Shown in pieces: positions 1-7,558 of a stretch of DNA of 50,745 nucleotides. Position 1 is the stretch's first letter, and each line of letters opens with the position of its first letter. The position numbers and the translations under genes were made by a program. The notes under the pieces were generated by a model. It was not told the DNA's origin. It worked only from the letters and a program-made list of their open reading frames with translations, and did no database searches. Origin of the DNA: Bacteroidales bacterium (lineage in GTDB: Bacteria > Bacteroidota > Bacteroidia > Bacteroidales > Marinilabiliaceae); NCBI GenBank assembly GCA_024401355.1, contig JAKSLF010000020.1:1-50745 (forward strand). The letters run 5' to 3'.

Positions 1-2
1 AA

Positions 3-161
3 GATAAAGATAAATATATAAATACTAAAACTTCTGCTAAAGCAGAATCAAAAGGGACAGCAGCAGGCAGTCAAGAAAAATCTGATTTCAGCAGGGAACA
101 GGTGCTGCCCATGCACATCGCCAAGGTCGTCATCGAGCACTACTGCATCTATCCACCATGA
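3..161 (+). CDS. Possible C-terminal tail of an ORF entering from the left edge
   Basis: An open frame runs from the left edge to a TGA at 159-161, encoding about 52 residues. The first part is rich in Lys, Ser, Ala and Thr; the end reads REQVLPMHIAKVVIEHYCIY followed by two prolines. I do not recognise the family. A perfect inverted repeat, TTCTGCT-AA-AGCAGAA, lies within it at 32-47. The frame could be a real C-terminus or chance reading of a non-coding segment; the region that follows (to 395) has no convincing gene either. Low confidence. Confidence 0.25.
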   Translation, partial: DKDKYINTKTSAKAESKGTAAGSQEKSDFSREQVLPMHIAKVVIEHYCIYPP

Positions 162-395
162 TGCAAAGACGCCCCAAGAGCCGTCCCAGAACAACACCTT
201 CAACAAGAAAAGGTGATTATCAACAAGCAATGCATAGAAAAGACAAAGTGATTTTTCAAGTCGCCGTAACTTTGCATCGTCAATGAGACAACCGGGGCGG
301 CAAGAGAACGCTAAAACCCTACTACCTCTGAACGTTTGAGCTCCCCGGCAGTGTCGTTGACCACCCCAATTCATTAACCAACAAACACACAAAAA
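162..395. other. Region without a convincing gene; contains a promoter-like box
   Basis: Short frames on both strands cross this stretch, including a reverse-strand frame at 48-392 and a plus-strand frame of about 42 codons starting at the ATGATG at 158-163. None has family features. The reverse frame is rich in Cys and Trp, unlike real proteins nearby. A TAACTTTG box (267-274) matches the Bacteroidetes -7 consensus, but no clear TTTG sits 20 bp upstream. From memory, short spurious ORFs of similar composition recur in Bacteroidales annotations, which would fit a repeated non-coding segment; this is unverified. Confidence 0.3.
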
Positions 396-412
396 ATGAG
401 CAGAGTAAGAGA

Positions 413-432
413 CATGAAAAAAAGAGTCGGTG
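413..432 (-). terminator. Weak candidate terminator after the RsmF-like gene
   Basis: On the minus strand, just beyond the TAA of the methyltransferase, a short GAG...CTC hairpin is followed by seven T residues. The stem is short, so this is a tentative intrinsic terminator. Confidence 0.3.
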
Positions 433-440
433 CCTCGCTT

Positions 441-1805
441 TTATATACTCATCCTTATGCGCCACTCCTTGGGCCAGTAGTTGTTGACACGGTTACCAAT
501 CACCTTAATGAAACCATAGCTACGACCGTGGTACTTCACTACGCACCATCCTTGAGGCATCTCGCCACGGAACGTCCATTCGCCACGCAGGAAGCGCAGC
601 ATGTCGTCGGTGTCAAGTTCGACGGACGGATAGGAATCGGCATAGTCGAGCATCAGAGGCAGCTCGGGTGCCGGCAGCATCTCCTTCTTGCCGGCCATGC
701 CCAGCGGCACACCTATCCAGATAGGCTTGAGTCCCTCGACGATACCAGCCACCTGCTGCGAATGCTTACGTGGTATGGCATAGAGCTGGTCGGCCTGCTG
801 ATAGATGGCAAAGCTGCTTCCTATGGCAGTCGTCGTGACATTACGTGCCTCGACAAAAGTATCCTTCTTTCCTGGCTTGAGTCGTCGTCGGTCGGAACCC
901 GATGTCTTGCGCATCACACAGACGAAAAAGCCTTCGCCCTTGACCTTGTGCGGATGGAAGGCATAGCCCTCGCCACCATCAAAACCGAGCGTGGTGACAT
1001 TCCACTCATCGGCCATCGGTATCTTCAGAAACTCAACGTCAAATTGTGATGCTATCCACTCCATCTGACGCTCATTCTCGTCGGGGTTGAACGTACATGT
1101 AGAGTAGACAATGATGCCTCCATCGACCACCGCGTCCCAGATGTCGTTCATTATCTCCTTCTGGCGCTCGGCACACATGCTAGCATTCTCGACGCTCCAC
1201 TCCTTGCGTGCCACATCGTCTTTCCTAAACATGCCCTCGCCCGAACATGGCGCATCGATGAGAACAAGGTCGTAGATGGCACCCATTGCCCCTATTTTGC
1301 CAGCATCGCAGTTGGTCACAAGGCAGTTGCCATAGCCCCATTTGGCGATATTTTCGCGCAATATCCAGGCACGTGTGCGAATCACCTCGTTAGCGACCAG
1401 CACTCCCCTACCGTCGAGCCACGAGGCGATGAGAGTCGACTTGCCACCCGGGGCAGCACACAGGTCGAGCACGTAGGGTTCATCAGGCACATTTGGGGCA
1501 ACGTTCTTCAGCACATGCCCCAGTATCATGCTCGAAGCCTCCTGTGGATAGAAACATCCACCATGAAACTCCGGATTGGTCGTATAAAGAGGTCGCTCGT
1601 CCATCCAGTAGCCATCAGTATTCCATGGCACAGGCGTAGCCCCATCGGGGAGAACAGACTCCGCACTACCCTTGCGAGGATGGATGCGCACCGACGGCTT
1701 TACAGGAGAGTCGATAGCCGCAATGAATGACTCGGCATCGGCAGGAAACTGCATTCTTATGCGCTCGGTAAATTCGCTCTTGAGCGCTGACATTGACTCT
1801 GCCAT
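441..1805 (-). CDS. RsmF/RsmB-family rRNA (cytosine-C5) methyltransferase
   Basis: S-adenosylmethionine-dependent RNA m5C methyltransferase of the NOL1/NOP2/Sun family, 454 residues. The SAM-binding motif CAAPGGKS lies near residue 115. The motif IV box DAPCSGEGMF near 186 and the motif VI box YSTCTF near 234 supply the two cysteines typical of m5C enzymes; the Thr-Cys of motif VI is the expected nucleophile. About 150 residues after the catalytic domain, ending in GWCVVKYHGRSYGFIKV, resemble the PUA-like C-terminal region of E. coli RsmF (YebU), which methylates C1407 of 16S rRNA. The exact target here is inferred. The gene begins 3 bp after the NdpA-like gene ends, so the two are probably co-transcribed. 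Confidence 0.9.
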   Translation of the reverse strand: MAESMSALKSEFTERIRMQFPADAESFIAAIDSPVKPSVRIHPRKGSAESVLPDGATPVPWNTDGYWMDERPLYTTNPEFHGGCFYPQEASSMILGHVLKNVAPNVPDEPYVLDLCAAPGGKSTLIASWLDGRGVLVANEVIRTRAWILRENIAKWGYGNCLVTNCDAGKIGAMGAIYDLVLIDAPCSGEGMFRKDDVARKEWSVENASMCAERQKEIMNDIWDAVVDGGIIVYSTCTFNPDENERQMEWIASQFDVEFLKIPMADEWNVTTLGFDGGEGYAFHPHKVKGEGFFVCVMRKTSGSDRRRLKPGKKDTFVEARNVTTTAIGSSFAIYQQADQLYAIPRKHSQQVAGIVEGLKPIWIGVPLGMAGKKEMLPAPELPLMLDYADSYPSVELDTDDMLRFLRGEWTFRGEMPQGWCVVKYHGRSYGFIKVIGNRVNNYWPKEWRIRMSI

Positions 1806-1808
1806 GGG

Positions 1809-2867
1809 CTAACTCTCCATCTTGAAAAACAGTTTGTAATAGTTGAGGTCCTTCTCCTCGTCATATCCCTTCTCCATGTAGTAGCGGCTGCCGTGAACGT
1901 AGACATGAAAATTCTTGTCGAGCTTAATCACACTCTTGAAGTTCTTCTTCTCGCCCTTGACAGCATCGGCCGACACCTCAAACACATCGGGCAGCGGTGC
2001 TGGCAGCTGCTTCTGCTCCTCGTAGCGCTGCTTGTAGTCGTTGAATTCGCGTATTATGTCGGGCTCCTCCATCACGTTCTGTGCAAAGTCGGAATGCGAA
2101 AACTTAGGATTCTTCTGGAAGAAATCCACCGTGCGGTTGAGCATATCGACCTGCTCGGTGCGTGGCACGTGGTTCTCCTCATTGAAGACATCGGTGACAA
2201 AGCCCTTGCACATCTGCATGTAATTGTCGGTAAAATAGTAGTTGTCCTGTCGAGGCTTCACACCCAAGAAATCGTCCATCCAGAAGCGAGCCTCAGCGCC
2301 CTTGTTGATATTATCGACGGCACACACGCGGTAGCCGTCCTCCTGCTCAATGTTGAAGATGATGCAGCCCTTGTCGAGTCGGCGAATGGAGATACCCTCC
2401 TGGGTGCCGAGTTCTATGTTGTCGTCGTTGGACGTATAGACACGCAGAAAAGTCTCCTTGCTCTCGCTCTTGAAGATGCCCACCGCATCACAGGTCATCC
2501 CGTCGACCACACAGTCGGTGAAATGGGCCACATATAACTCACCGCCCCTGATCTTGGGGTGGTTGGACGCCTCATAGAGAAGTTCAGCAATCATCATGCT
2601 CTCGTCGAGAAACGTCTCCCTGTTTTCAAACATAGTCGTGACATGCTGATAGAGAATGTTGGACTCTGGTCCTTCCTCACCGCTCAGGTTGAAATAGGCC
2701 TCAGTCTTGAAGGGCTTGAAAAAGAACAATCTGAGCACATCGGCCATATCCTCGGCATCGTCGAGGCGAAGAGGCTCCCTCGAAAGCTTCAGCTGACCGC
2801 CCTCGGCCTTGCATCCTATCTGATGGACAACAAGACGGTCTATCTTTGAATTAAGACTCTCTATCAT
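1809..2867 (-). CDS. Nucleoid-associated protein, NdpA/YejK family
   Basis: A 352-residue cytosolic protein matching the 37-kDa nucleoid-associated family (NA37; E. coli YejK, about 335 residues). Typical features are the N-terminal segment IDRLVVHQIG, a conserved middle with ELYVAHFTDCVVDG, and the later FWMDDFLGVKPRQDNYYFT stretch followed by a helical region. The family binds nucleoid DNA; its precise role is poorly known. It is the first gene of a two-gene unit with the RsmF-like methyltransferase. Two candidate -7 boxes lie 50-75 bp upstream. Confidence 0.88.
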   Translation of the reverse strand: MIESLNSKIDRLVVHQIGCKAEGGQLKLSREPLRLDDAEDMADVLRLFFFKPFKTEAYFNLSGEEGPESNILYQHVTTMFENRETFLDESMMIAELLYEASNHPKIRGGELYVAHFTDCVVDGMTCDAVGIFKSESKETFLRVYTSNDDNIELGTQEGISIRRLDKGCIIFNIEQEDGYRVCAVDNINKGAEARFWMDDFLGVKPRQDNYYFTDNYMQMCKGFVTDVFNEENHVPRTEQVDMLNRTVDFFQKNPKFSHSDFAQNVMEEPDIIREFNDYKQRYEEQKQLPAPLPDVFEVSADAVKGEKKNFKSVIKLDKNFHVYVHGSRYYMEKGYDEEKDLNYYKLFFKMES

Positions 2868-2919
2868 TTTCTGTCAGTCAATATTATCTTGAAAAAATTC
2901 GTATCGAACTATTAAATTA

Positions 2920-2942
2920 CAAAATTATACTTTTCAAAGGTA
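2920..2942 (-). promoter_or_regulatory. Candidate promoter(s) of the NdpA-like gene
   Basis: On the minus strand TACCTTTG (2935-2942) and TAATTTTG (2920-2927) both fit the TAnnTTTG -7 consensus, 50-75 bp before the start at 2867. No clean TTTG -33 box accompanies either, so which one is used is uncertain. Confidence 0.45.
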
Positions 2943-2989
2943 TAAACAGCCACAAGAGAAAAAAATATTTCAATCCACTTACCGAAAGC

Positions 2990-3035
2990 AACACAAACAA
3001 AAATGGAGAGCATCCACACACGTGGGCTCTCCATT
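2990..3035 (-). terminator. Intrinsic terminator of the galactose operon
   Basis: Ten-base arms AATGGAGAGC (3002-3011) and GCTCTCCATT (3026-3035) enclose an inner CCAC/GTGG stem with an ACAC loop. Read on the minus strand the hairpin is followed by a T-rich tract. It lies 23 bp past the permease stop codon. Confidence 0.85.
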
Positions 3036-3057
3036 ATTATAATATCAGACTAGCCTG

Positions 3058-4335
3058 TTACTCGACAGGAATATCCTTGTTGACATTCTTGCAACCAGCA
3101 AGCGCATAGAACAGGATGTATGCAAGCATAGCAACCACGAGCCAGTATGAGACGATAGCGCCGCTTGCCTTGGCAATAGCATCCTGGATGACTGGCATGA
3201 TGCCACCACCGACAACCATTGTCATGAAGAGGCCCGAAGCCTTAGCTGTGTACTTGCCCAAGCCCTCAGTCGAGAGGTTGAAGATGCCGCCCCACATCAC
3301 TGATGTGCAGAGACCGCAGAGGAAGAGGAAGACGCACTTCACAGGGACATCGCCGCCATAGAGACTCATTTTCATATCCTCAGGAAGCATGATAGCGACA
3401 AGAATCAGTACTATGGCAGCAGCAGAAGCTGCGATGAGCTGAGTCTTGGTTGACACCTTGCCCGAAATAGCCGATGAACCCATACGGCCAAACATCATGA
3501 GCAACCAGTAGAGAGCAGCGAGAGAACCGCCTACGGCAGCCGAACCTTCAAACACGCCGTCCATCCACTGGCACTGAGTCACATAGAAATTGAGCTGTGC
3601 AGGAATGCCTATCTCGATGCCTACATAGAAGAAAATAGCTACAACGCCGAGGAGGCAATGACGGAAAGCGAGAGGTGAACGCTCGTAAGTAACGTTGCTG
3701 ACACTCTGTGGCTCCTCTATCTTAAGGCGGCCAACAATGACGAGTGCGATGACGAATACAGCGATACCGACAAACAGAAGTGGTGTAACATCACTCATGG
3801 CAGTATCTGGAGTAACTGTTCCAATCAGGACACCTACCAACATAGGTGTGAGCGTGCCGGCCAACGAGTTGCATGAGCCACCAATCTGAAGAAGCTGGTT
3901 GCCCACATTGCCGCCACCACCGAGAAGGTTGAGCATTGGATTGACCACTGTATTAAGGATACATACAGAGAAACCGCAAACCAAAGCACCGAGAAGATAG
4001 ATGAAAAGGTTCAAGGCATAGTTGCCAGTAACGATAACGTCGGCACCGACAATACTTGAAAGGTACTGGATAAGGAGACCAACGACACCGATTGCCATAC
4101 CGATTAGAGCGGTCTTCTTGTAACCCTTAGTTGTAAGCATATTGCCTGCAGGGATACCCATGAAGAGATAAGCCGTGAAGTTCATGAGGTTGCCAAGCAT
4201 ACCTGCTGACTCATACTTGAAGCCCCAGATGTTGCCAAAAGGAGCAGCCATGTTGGTAACAAAACCTACCATGGCAAAAAGAGCGAACATGGTGATAATA
4301 GCCACCCAGTTGCGCTGCTGCTTGTTGTTTTCCAT
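3058..4335 (-). CDS. Sugar:H+ symporter, FHS family (FucP/GluP-like), likely galactose permease
   Basis: A 425-residue inner-membrane major facilitator protein with about twelve hydrophobic segments. It belongs to the fucose/galactose/glucose symporter group, as judged by the N-terminal half (FVTNMAAPFGNIWGF, then FMGIPAGNMLTTKGYKKTAL as the loop between helices 2 and 3) and the glycine-rich GGGGNVGNQLLQIGG segment. It starts 10 bp after galactokinase ends and shares its terminator, so uptake of galactose is the probable job. Substrate is inferred from context; fucose or glucose transport cannot be excluded from sequence alone. Confidence 0.85.
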   Translation of the reverse strand: MENNKQQRNWVAIITMFALFAMVGFVTNMAAPFGNIWGFKYESAGMLGNLMNFTAYLFMGIPAGNMLTTKGYKKTALIGMAIGVVGLLIQYLSSIVGADVIVTGNYALNLFIYLLGALVCGFSVCILNTVVNPMLNLLGGGGNVGNQLLQIGGSCNSLAGTLTPMLVGVLIGTVTPDTAMSDVTPLLFVGIAVFVIALVIVGRLKIEEPQSVSNVTYERSPLAFRHCLLGVVAIFFYVGIEIGIPAQLNFYVTQCQWMDGVFEGSAAVGGSLAALYWLLMMFGRMGSSAISGKVSTKTQLIAASAAAIVLILVAIMLPEDMKMSLYGGDVPVKCVFLFLCGLCTSVMWGGIFNLSTEGLGKYTAKASGLFMTMVVGGGIMPVIQDAIAKASGAIVSYWLVVAMLAYILFYALAGCKNVNKDIPVE

Positions 4336-4345
4336 ATTATATTAG

Positions 4346-5620
4346 TTAAAATTCAACTTTAATTGAGCCCTGAGGACGGATGAAGAGCTTCCAGCACTTT
4401 CCCTTGCCGAATGTATGCTCGAGAGTAGCGACATACTTGTCGAGCAGATTCTGAGGCACGAAAGCCTGAATAGTACCAGCGAAACCGCCACCATGGACAC
4501 GATAGGCACCCTCTGTACCCAAAGCGATGTCAGAAAGAGCCAATGCCAATGAGACGCCCTGCTCCTGTGGAGCCGACGAAGGATAGACATTCTGATTGTA
4601 CATGAACGAGCTGCGACCCGAATCCTTGACCATCTGGAGGAAAGAATTGAAGTCGTTCTTCTCAAGTGCAGCAACCTGATTGGCCACACGTGCATTGTCA
4701 CCCTCGAAATGGATGGCACGAAGAATAGCACGGTCTGTCACCTTGCCACGGAGCGAAGGGATGGCATCGAGAAGCTGCTGAGGCTCAACCTCACGCAACA
4801 CCTTCTTGCCAAGCTGAGCAGCCACACCCTTCATGTCGGAAGGAAGAGACGCATATTCGTCGTTGAGGTCGGCATGGTTGCCGCCTGTATCTGTGATGAC
4901 AAGAGCATAGCCAGTCTTGATGAAATCGAAATCGACCTTCTTGACAACAGGCTTTGTCGGATCAGCAAAATCAATAGTGATGAGACCACCCACCGAGCAG
5001 GCAGTCTGGTCCATGAGTCCGCAAGGTTTGCCGAAAAATACATTCTCGGCATACTGACCTATCTGGGCGTTGAGGACAGCGTCGAGTCTGCCAGCATTGA
5101 AGAGGTGGCTGAAGATAGCGCCAATAAGCACCTCAAACGATGCAGACGAGCTTAGGCCCGAACCCTTAGGCACACCGCTGTTGATGACAGCATCGAAACC
5201 ACCGATCTTGAATCCTAGTTCTTCGAGACGGGCAGCGATGCCACGCACAAGGCCGACTGAAGTGTAGTACTCCTTCTCAGATGGCTTGAGATTAGTGAGG
5301 TCGACCTCAAACTGAGGGTAACCAGACGAAAGGATGCGCACAGTAGATGTGCCGTTTGGATATGCTACGGCAACGTTGTCGAGATTGACAGCACCTGCCA
5401 ATACACGTCCGTAGTTGTGGTCGGTATGGTTACCGCCTATCTCTGTTCTGCCTGGTGAGCTGAACACTTCAGCCTCGGCATGTCCATATTTCTTCTGAAA
5501 TTCAGCCACGACCTCGGCATACCTCTTCTTCTGCTCAGCAATGACTGCAGCATCATTCCCATAGAGGCCCTTCAGAGTTGTGCCGTCTTCGATAGCTTTC
5601 AACAACAATTCTACTTTCAT
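4346..5620 (-). CDS. galK: Galactokinase
   Basis: Phosphorylates alpha-D-galactose at C1 with ATP, the entry step of the Leloir pathway. The 424-residue protein has the galactokinase signature GRTEIGGNHTDHNYG near residue 57, the GHMP-kinase ATP loop GSGLSSSAS near residue 152, and the C-terminal GHMP motif VHGGGFAGTIQAF. It is about 40 residues longer than E. coli GalK, partly because of an N-terminal extension seen in other Bacteroidetes enzymes. It is first in a two-gene unit with the permease. No galM, galT or galE, and no regulator gene, lies nearby. Confidence 0.95.
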   Translation of the reverse strand: MKVELLLKAIEDGTTLKGLYGNDAAVIAEQKKRYAEVVAEFQKKYGHAEAEVFSSPGRTEIGGNHTDHNYGRVLAGAVNLDNVAVAYPNGTSTVRILSSGYPQFEVDLTNLKPSEKEYYTSVGLVRGIAARLEELGFKIGGFDAVINSGVPKGSGLSSSASFEVLIGAIFSHLFNAGRLDAVLNAQIGQYAENVFFGKPCGLMDQTACSVGGLITIDFADPTKPVVKKVDFDFIKTGYALVITDTGGNHADLNDEYASLPSDMKGVAAQLGKKVLREVEPQQLLDAIPSLRGKVTDRAILRAIHFEGDNARVANQVAALEKNDFNSFLQMVKDSGRSSFMYNQNVYPSSAPQEQGVSLALALSDIALGTEGAYRVHGGGFAGTIQAFVPQNLLDKYVATLEHTFGKGKCWKLFIRPQGSIKVEF

Positions 5621-5662
5621 ACTTATTTAGATTGCATTTTTGTGATAGTGTAATATACATTG

Positions 5663-5676
5663 ACGACCTACGTCGT
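5663..5676. promoter_or_regulatory. Short palindrome in the galK leader
   Basis: ACGAC-CTAC-GTCGT lies about 45 bp before the galK start, between the start codon and the candidate -7 box. It could be an operator half-site pair or a small leader hairpin. Five-base arms make it weak evidence on its own. Confidence 0.25.
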
Positions 5677-5690
5677 AATAATTCCGACTG

Positions 5691-5724
5691 CTAAGATAGA
5701 TATTTTTTAACACTCATTCGCAAC
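5691..5724 (-). promoter_or_regulatory. Weak candidate promoter of galK
   Basis: On the minus strand TATCTTAG (5691-5698) matches seven of eight positions of the -7 consensus, and GTTG (5721-5724) sits 22 bp upstream as a possible -33 element. This is the best candidate in the intergenic region but not a strong one. Confidence 0.35.
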
Positions 5725-5770
5725 AATTTCACTCTTTTTTTCATCGCACGGGTATTATTGTCACAAAAGC

Positions 5771-5805
5771 ACAAAAAAAAGACCGCCCAAACAATGAGCG
5801 GTCTT
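5771..5805 (-). terminator. Intrinsic terminator of the ACT-DUF711 operon
   Basis: Perfect 8-bp stem AAGACCGC (5779-5786) / GCGGTCTT (5798-5805) with an 11-base loop. On the minus strand it is followed by an uninterrupted run of T residues. It lies 22 bp after the stop codon of the DUF711 protein. Confidence 0.9.
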
Positions 5806-5826
5806 AGTTATGATGAGCCAAGAGGC

Positions 5827-7191
5827 TTAATTCTTGAAGCTGTGAATTGGTGCAGGGATGCGTCCCTGACGGTTAACAAAACGAGAGCAGTCAAATGTGT
5901 TGACAGGCATTATCGGAGCATGTCCAAGGAGTCCGCCGAACTCAACATTGTCACCAACCTTCATGCCGATAGCAGGGATGATGCGCACCGCAGTAGTCTT
6001 CTGGTTGACCATACCGATAGCAGCCTCGTCGGCAATGATGCCGGAGATAGTTGTTGCAGGAGTATCACCAGGGATGGCAATCATGTCGAGACCTACCGAA
6101 CATACGCAAGTCATAGCCTCGAGCTTCTCGATAGTAAGGCAGCCACAGTCGACGGCATCTATCATGCCCTGGTCTTCACTTACTGGGATGAATGCGCCCG
6201 AAAGACCACCCACGTATGATGATGCCATCACACCACCCTTCTTGACCTGGTCGTTGAGAAGCGCGAGTGCGGCAGTAGTGCCTGGAGCGCCAGCATGCTC
6301 GAGTCCGATCTCCTGAAGAGTGTCGGCGACCGTGTCGTCAATGGCAGGAGTTGGAGCAAGCGAAAGGTCGATGATGCCGAATGGGACACCAAGACGTGCA
6401 GAAGCCTCCTGAGCGACAAGCTGACCAACACGTGTAATCTTGAACGCAGTCTTCTTGATAGTCTCGCAGAGCACCTCAAAATTAGCATCGCGGATCTGCT
6501 CAAGCGCATACTTAACAACACCCGGACCACTGACACCGACATTGATGATAGCATCGGCCTCAGACACGCCATGGAAAGCACCAGCCATGAACGGGTTGTC
6601 GTCAGGAGCATTGCACAGCACGACAAGCTTGGCACAGCCAAGTGACTGCTTGTCCTTTGTACGCTCGGCAGTCTCCTTTACTATTTCGCCCATGAGACGA
6701 ACAGCATCCATATTGATACCAGTCTTTGTCGAACCGACATTGACAGACGAACAGATAAAGTTGGTCTCGGCCATAGCCTGTGGAATGGAACGGATGAGGA
6801 GTTCGTCACTCTTGGTCATGCCCTTCGACACGATAGCCGAATAGCCGCCAAGGAAGTTGATTCCGAGTTCCTGAGCAGCCTTGTCGAGTGTCTTGGCAAT
6901 CTTGACATAGTCCTCAGGCTTCTGGCAAGCAGTGCCTCCAACGAGTGAAATAGGAGTTATAGAGATACGCTTGTTGACAATAGGAATACCGAATTCCTTA
7001 GAGATATCCTCGCCCGTACGGACAAGGTCACGAGCATATTTTGTGATCTTGTAGTATATGTTCTGGCAGAGTCGGTCAAGATTACCGTCGGCGCAGTCGA
7101 GAAGGCTGATGCCCATCGTGATGGTGCGGACATCAAGGTTTTCCTTCTCAATCATCTTGTTGGTCTCGATGACCTCTGAAATATTTATCAT
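5827..7191 (-). CDS. DUF711 (UPF0210, 'PFL family') protein
   Basis: A 454-residue cytosolic protein of the UPF0210/DUF711 family. Recognised from the N-terminal [14 protein letters not shown], the central [13 protein letters not shown] and [20 protein letters not shown], and the glycine-rich [11 protein letters not shown]. The family name reflects a distant fold relation to pyruvate formate-lyase. There is no glycyl-radical loop that I can see and no activase gene beside it. It starts 12 bp after an ACT-domain gene; this two-gene order is widespread in bacteria and archaea, so ligand sensing by the ACT partner is plausible. The biochemical function is unknown. Length matches the family. Confidence 0.88.
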   Translation of the reverse strand: MINISEVIETNKMIEKENLDVRTITMGISLLDCADGNLDRLCQNIYYKITKYARDLVRTGEDISKEFGIPIVNKRISITPISLVGGTACQKPEDYVKIAKTLDKAAQELGINFLGGYSAIVSKGMTKSDELLIRSIPQAMAETNFICSSVNVGSTKTGINMDAVRLMGEIVKETAERTKDKQSLGCAKLVVLCNAPDDNPFMAGAFHGVSEADAIINVGVSGPGVVKYALEQIRDANFEVLCETIKKTAFKITRVGQLVAQEASARLGVPFGIIDLSLAPTPAIDDTVADTLQEIGLEHAGAPGTTAALALLNDQVKKGGVMASSYVGGLSGAFIPVSEDQGMIDAVDCGCLTIEKLEAMTCVCSVGLDMIAIPGDTPATTISGIIADEAAIGMVNQKTTAVRIIPAIGMKVGDNVEFGGLLGHAPIMPVNTFDCSRFVNRQGRIPAPIHSFKN

Positions 7192-7203
7192 CTGGCAATA
7201 GAA

Positions 7204-7476
7204 TTAAATACGATGCATCTTGTCAAAGATCTCTTCACGCTGGCACTTTACCTGTACGCCCATCTGCTCACCAATCTGGTTGAGTTCCTGTGCAGCCACC
7301 TCGAAAGGCTTCTTCAAAGTGCTCATATCAACAATCATCATCATGTTGAAGTACTCCTGAACGATTGTCTGAGAGATATCAAGAATGTTTACGTTGTTGT
7401 CTGCGAGGTATGTGCAGACCTTTGCTATAATACCAACTGTGTCCTTGCCAACAACAGTTATGATCGTCTTATTCAT
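7204..7476 (-). CDS. ACT-domain protein (UPF0237)
   Basis: A 90-residue protein made of essentially one ACT domain. It starts MNKTIITVVGKDTVGIIAKV, continues with a helix and the NVNILDISQTIV strand, then a second half (FNMMMIVDMS) and a C-terminal helix. ACT domains bind small ligands, usually amino acids, at dimer interfaces. It is first in a two-gene operon with the DUF711 protein and probably regulates or feeds it. Ligand unknown. It has its own promoter 36 bp upstream. Confidence 0.9.
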   Translation of the reverse strand: MNKTIITVVGKDTVGIIAKVCTYLADNNVNILDISQTIVQEYFNMMMIVDMSTLKKPFEVAAQELNQIGEQMGVQVKCQREEIFDKMHRI

Positions 7477-7511
7477 ATTGCTTATTCTTTATTCTATCAT
7501 TATTTTGGGTG

Positions 7512-7519
7512 CAAATATA
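7512..7519 (-). promoter_or_regulatory. Promoter -7 box for the ACT-DUF711 operon
   Basis: TATATTTG on the minus strand, followed by CA, is an exact -7 match 36 bp before the ACT gene. The -33 region has no good TTTG. Confidence 0.6.
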
Positions 7520-7558
7520 GTCATTTTTCCTTATCTCACACCACATTAAAGTGTCAAC

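Noticed and set aside
266-275. GTAACTTTGC, matching the GTANNTTTGC integration core known for CTnDOT-like elements
   Set aside because: The same words occur by chance in every -7 promoter box; no integrase or element ends are present.
48-392. 114-residue reverse-strand ORF at the left edge
   Set aside because: Cys/Trp-rich composition with no motif; looks like a spurious frame across a non-coding segment.
413-432. GGTGCC/GGCACC sequence resembling the 3' end of a tracrRNA
   Set aside because: No repeat-anti-repeat, cas genes or CRISPR array are present; it is better read as a weak terminator.
1893-2537. 214-codon plus-strand ORF
   Set aside because: Fully antisense to the NdpA-like gene; no motif and typical shadow composition.
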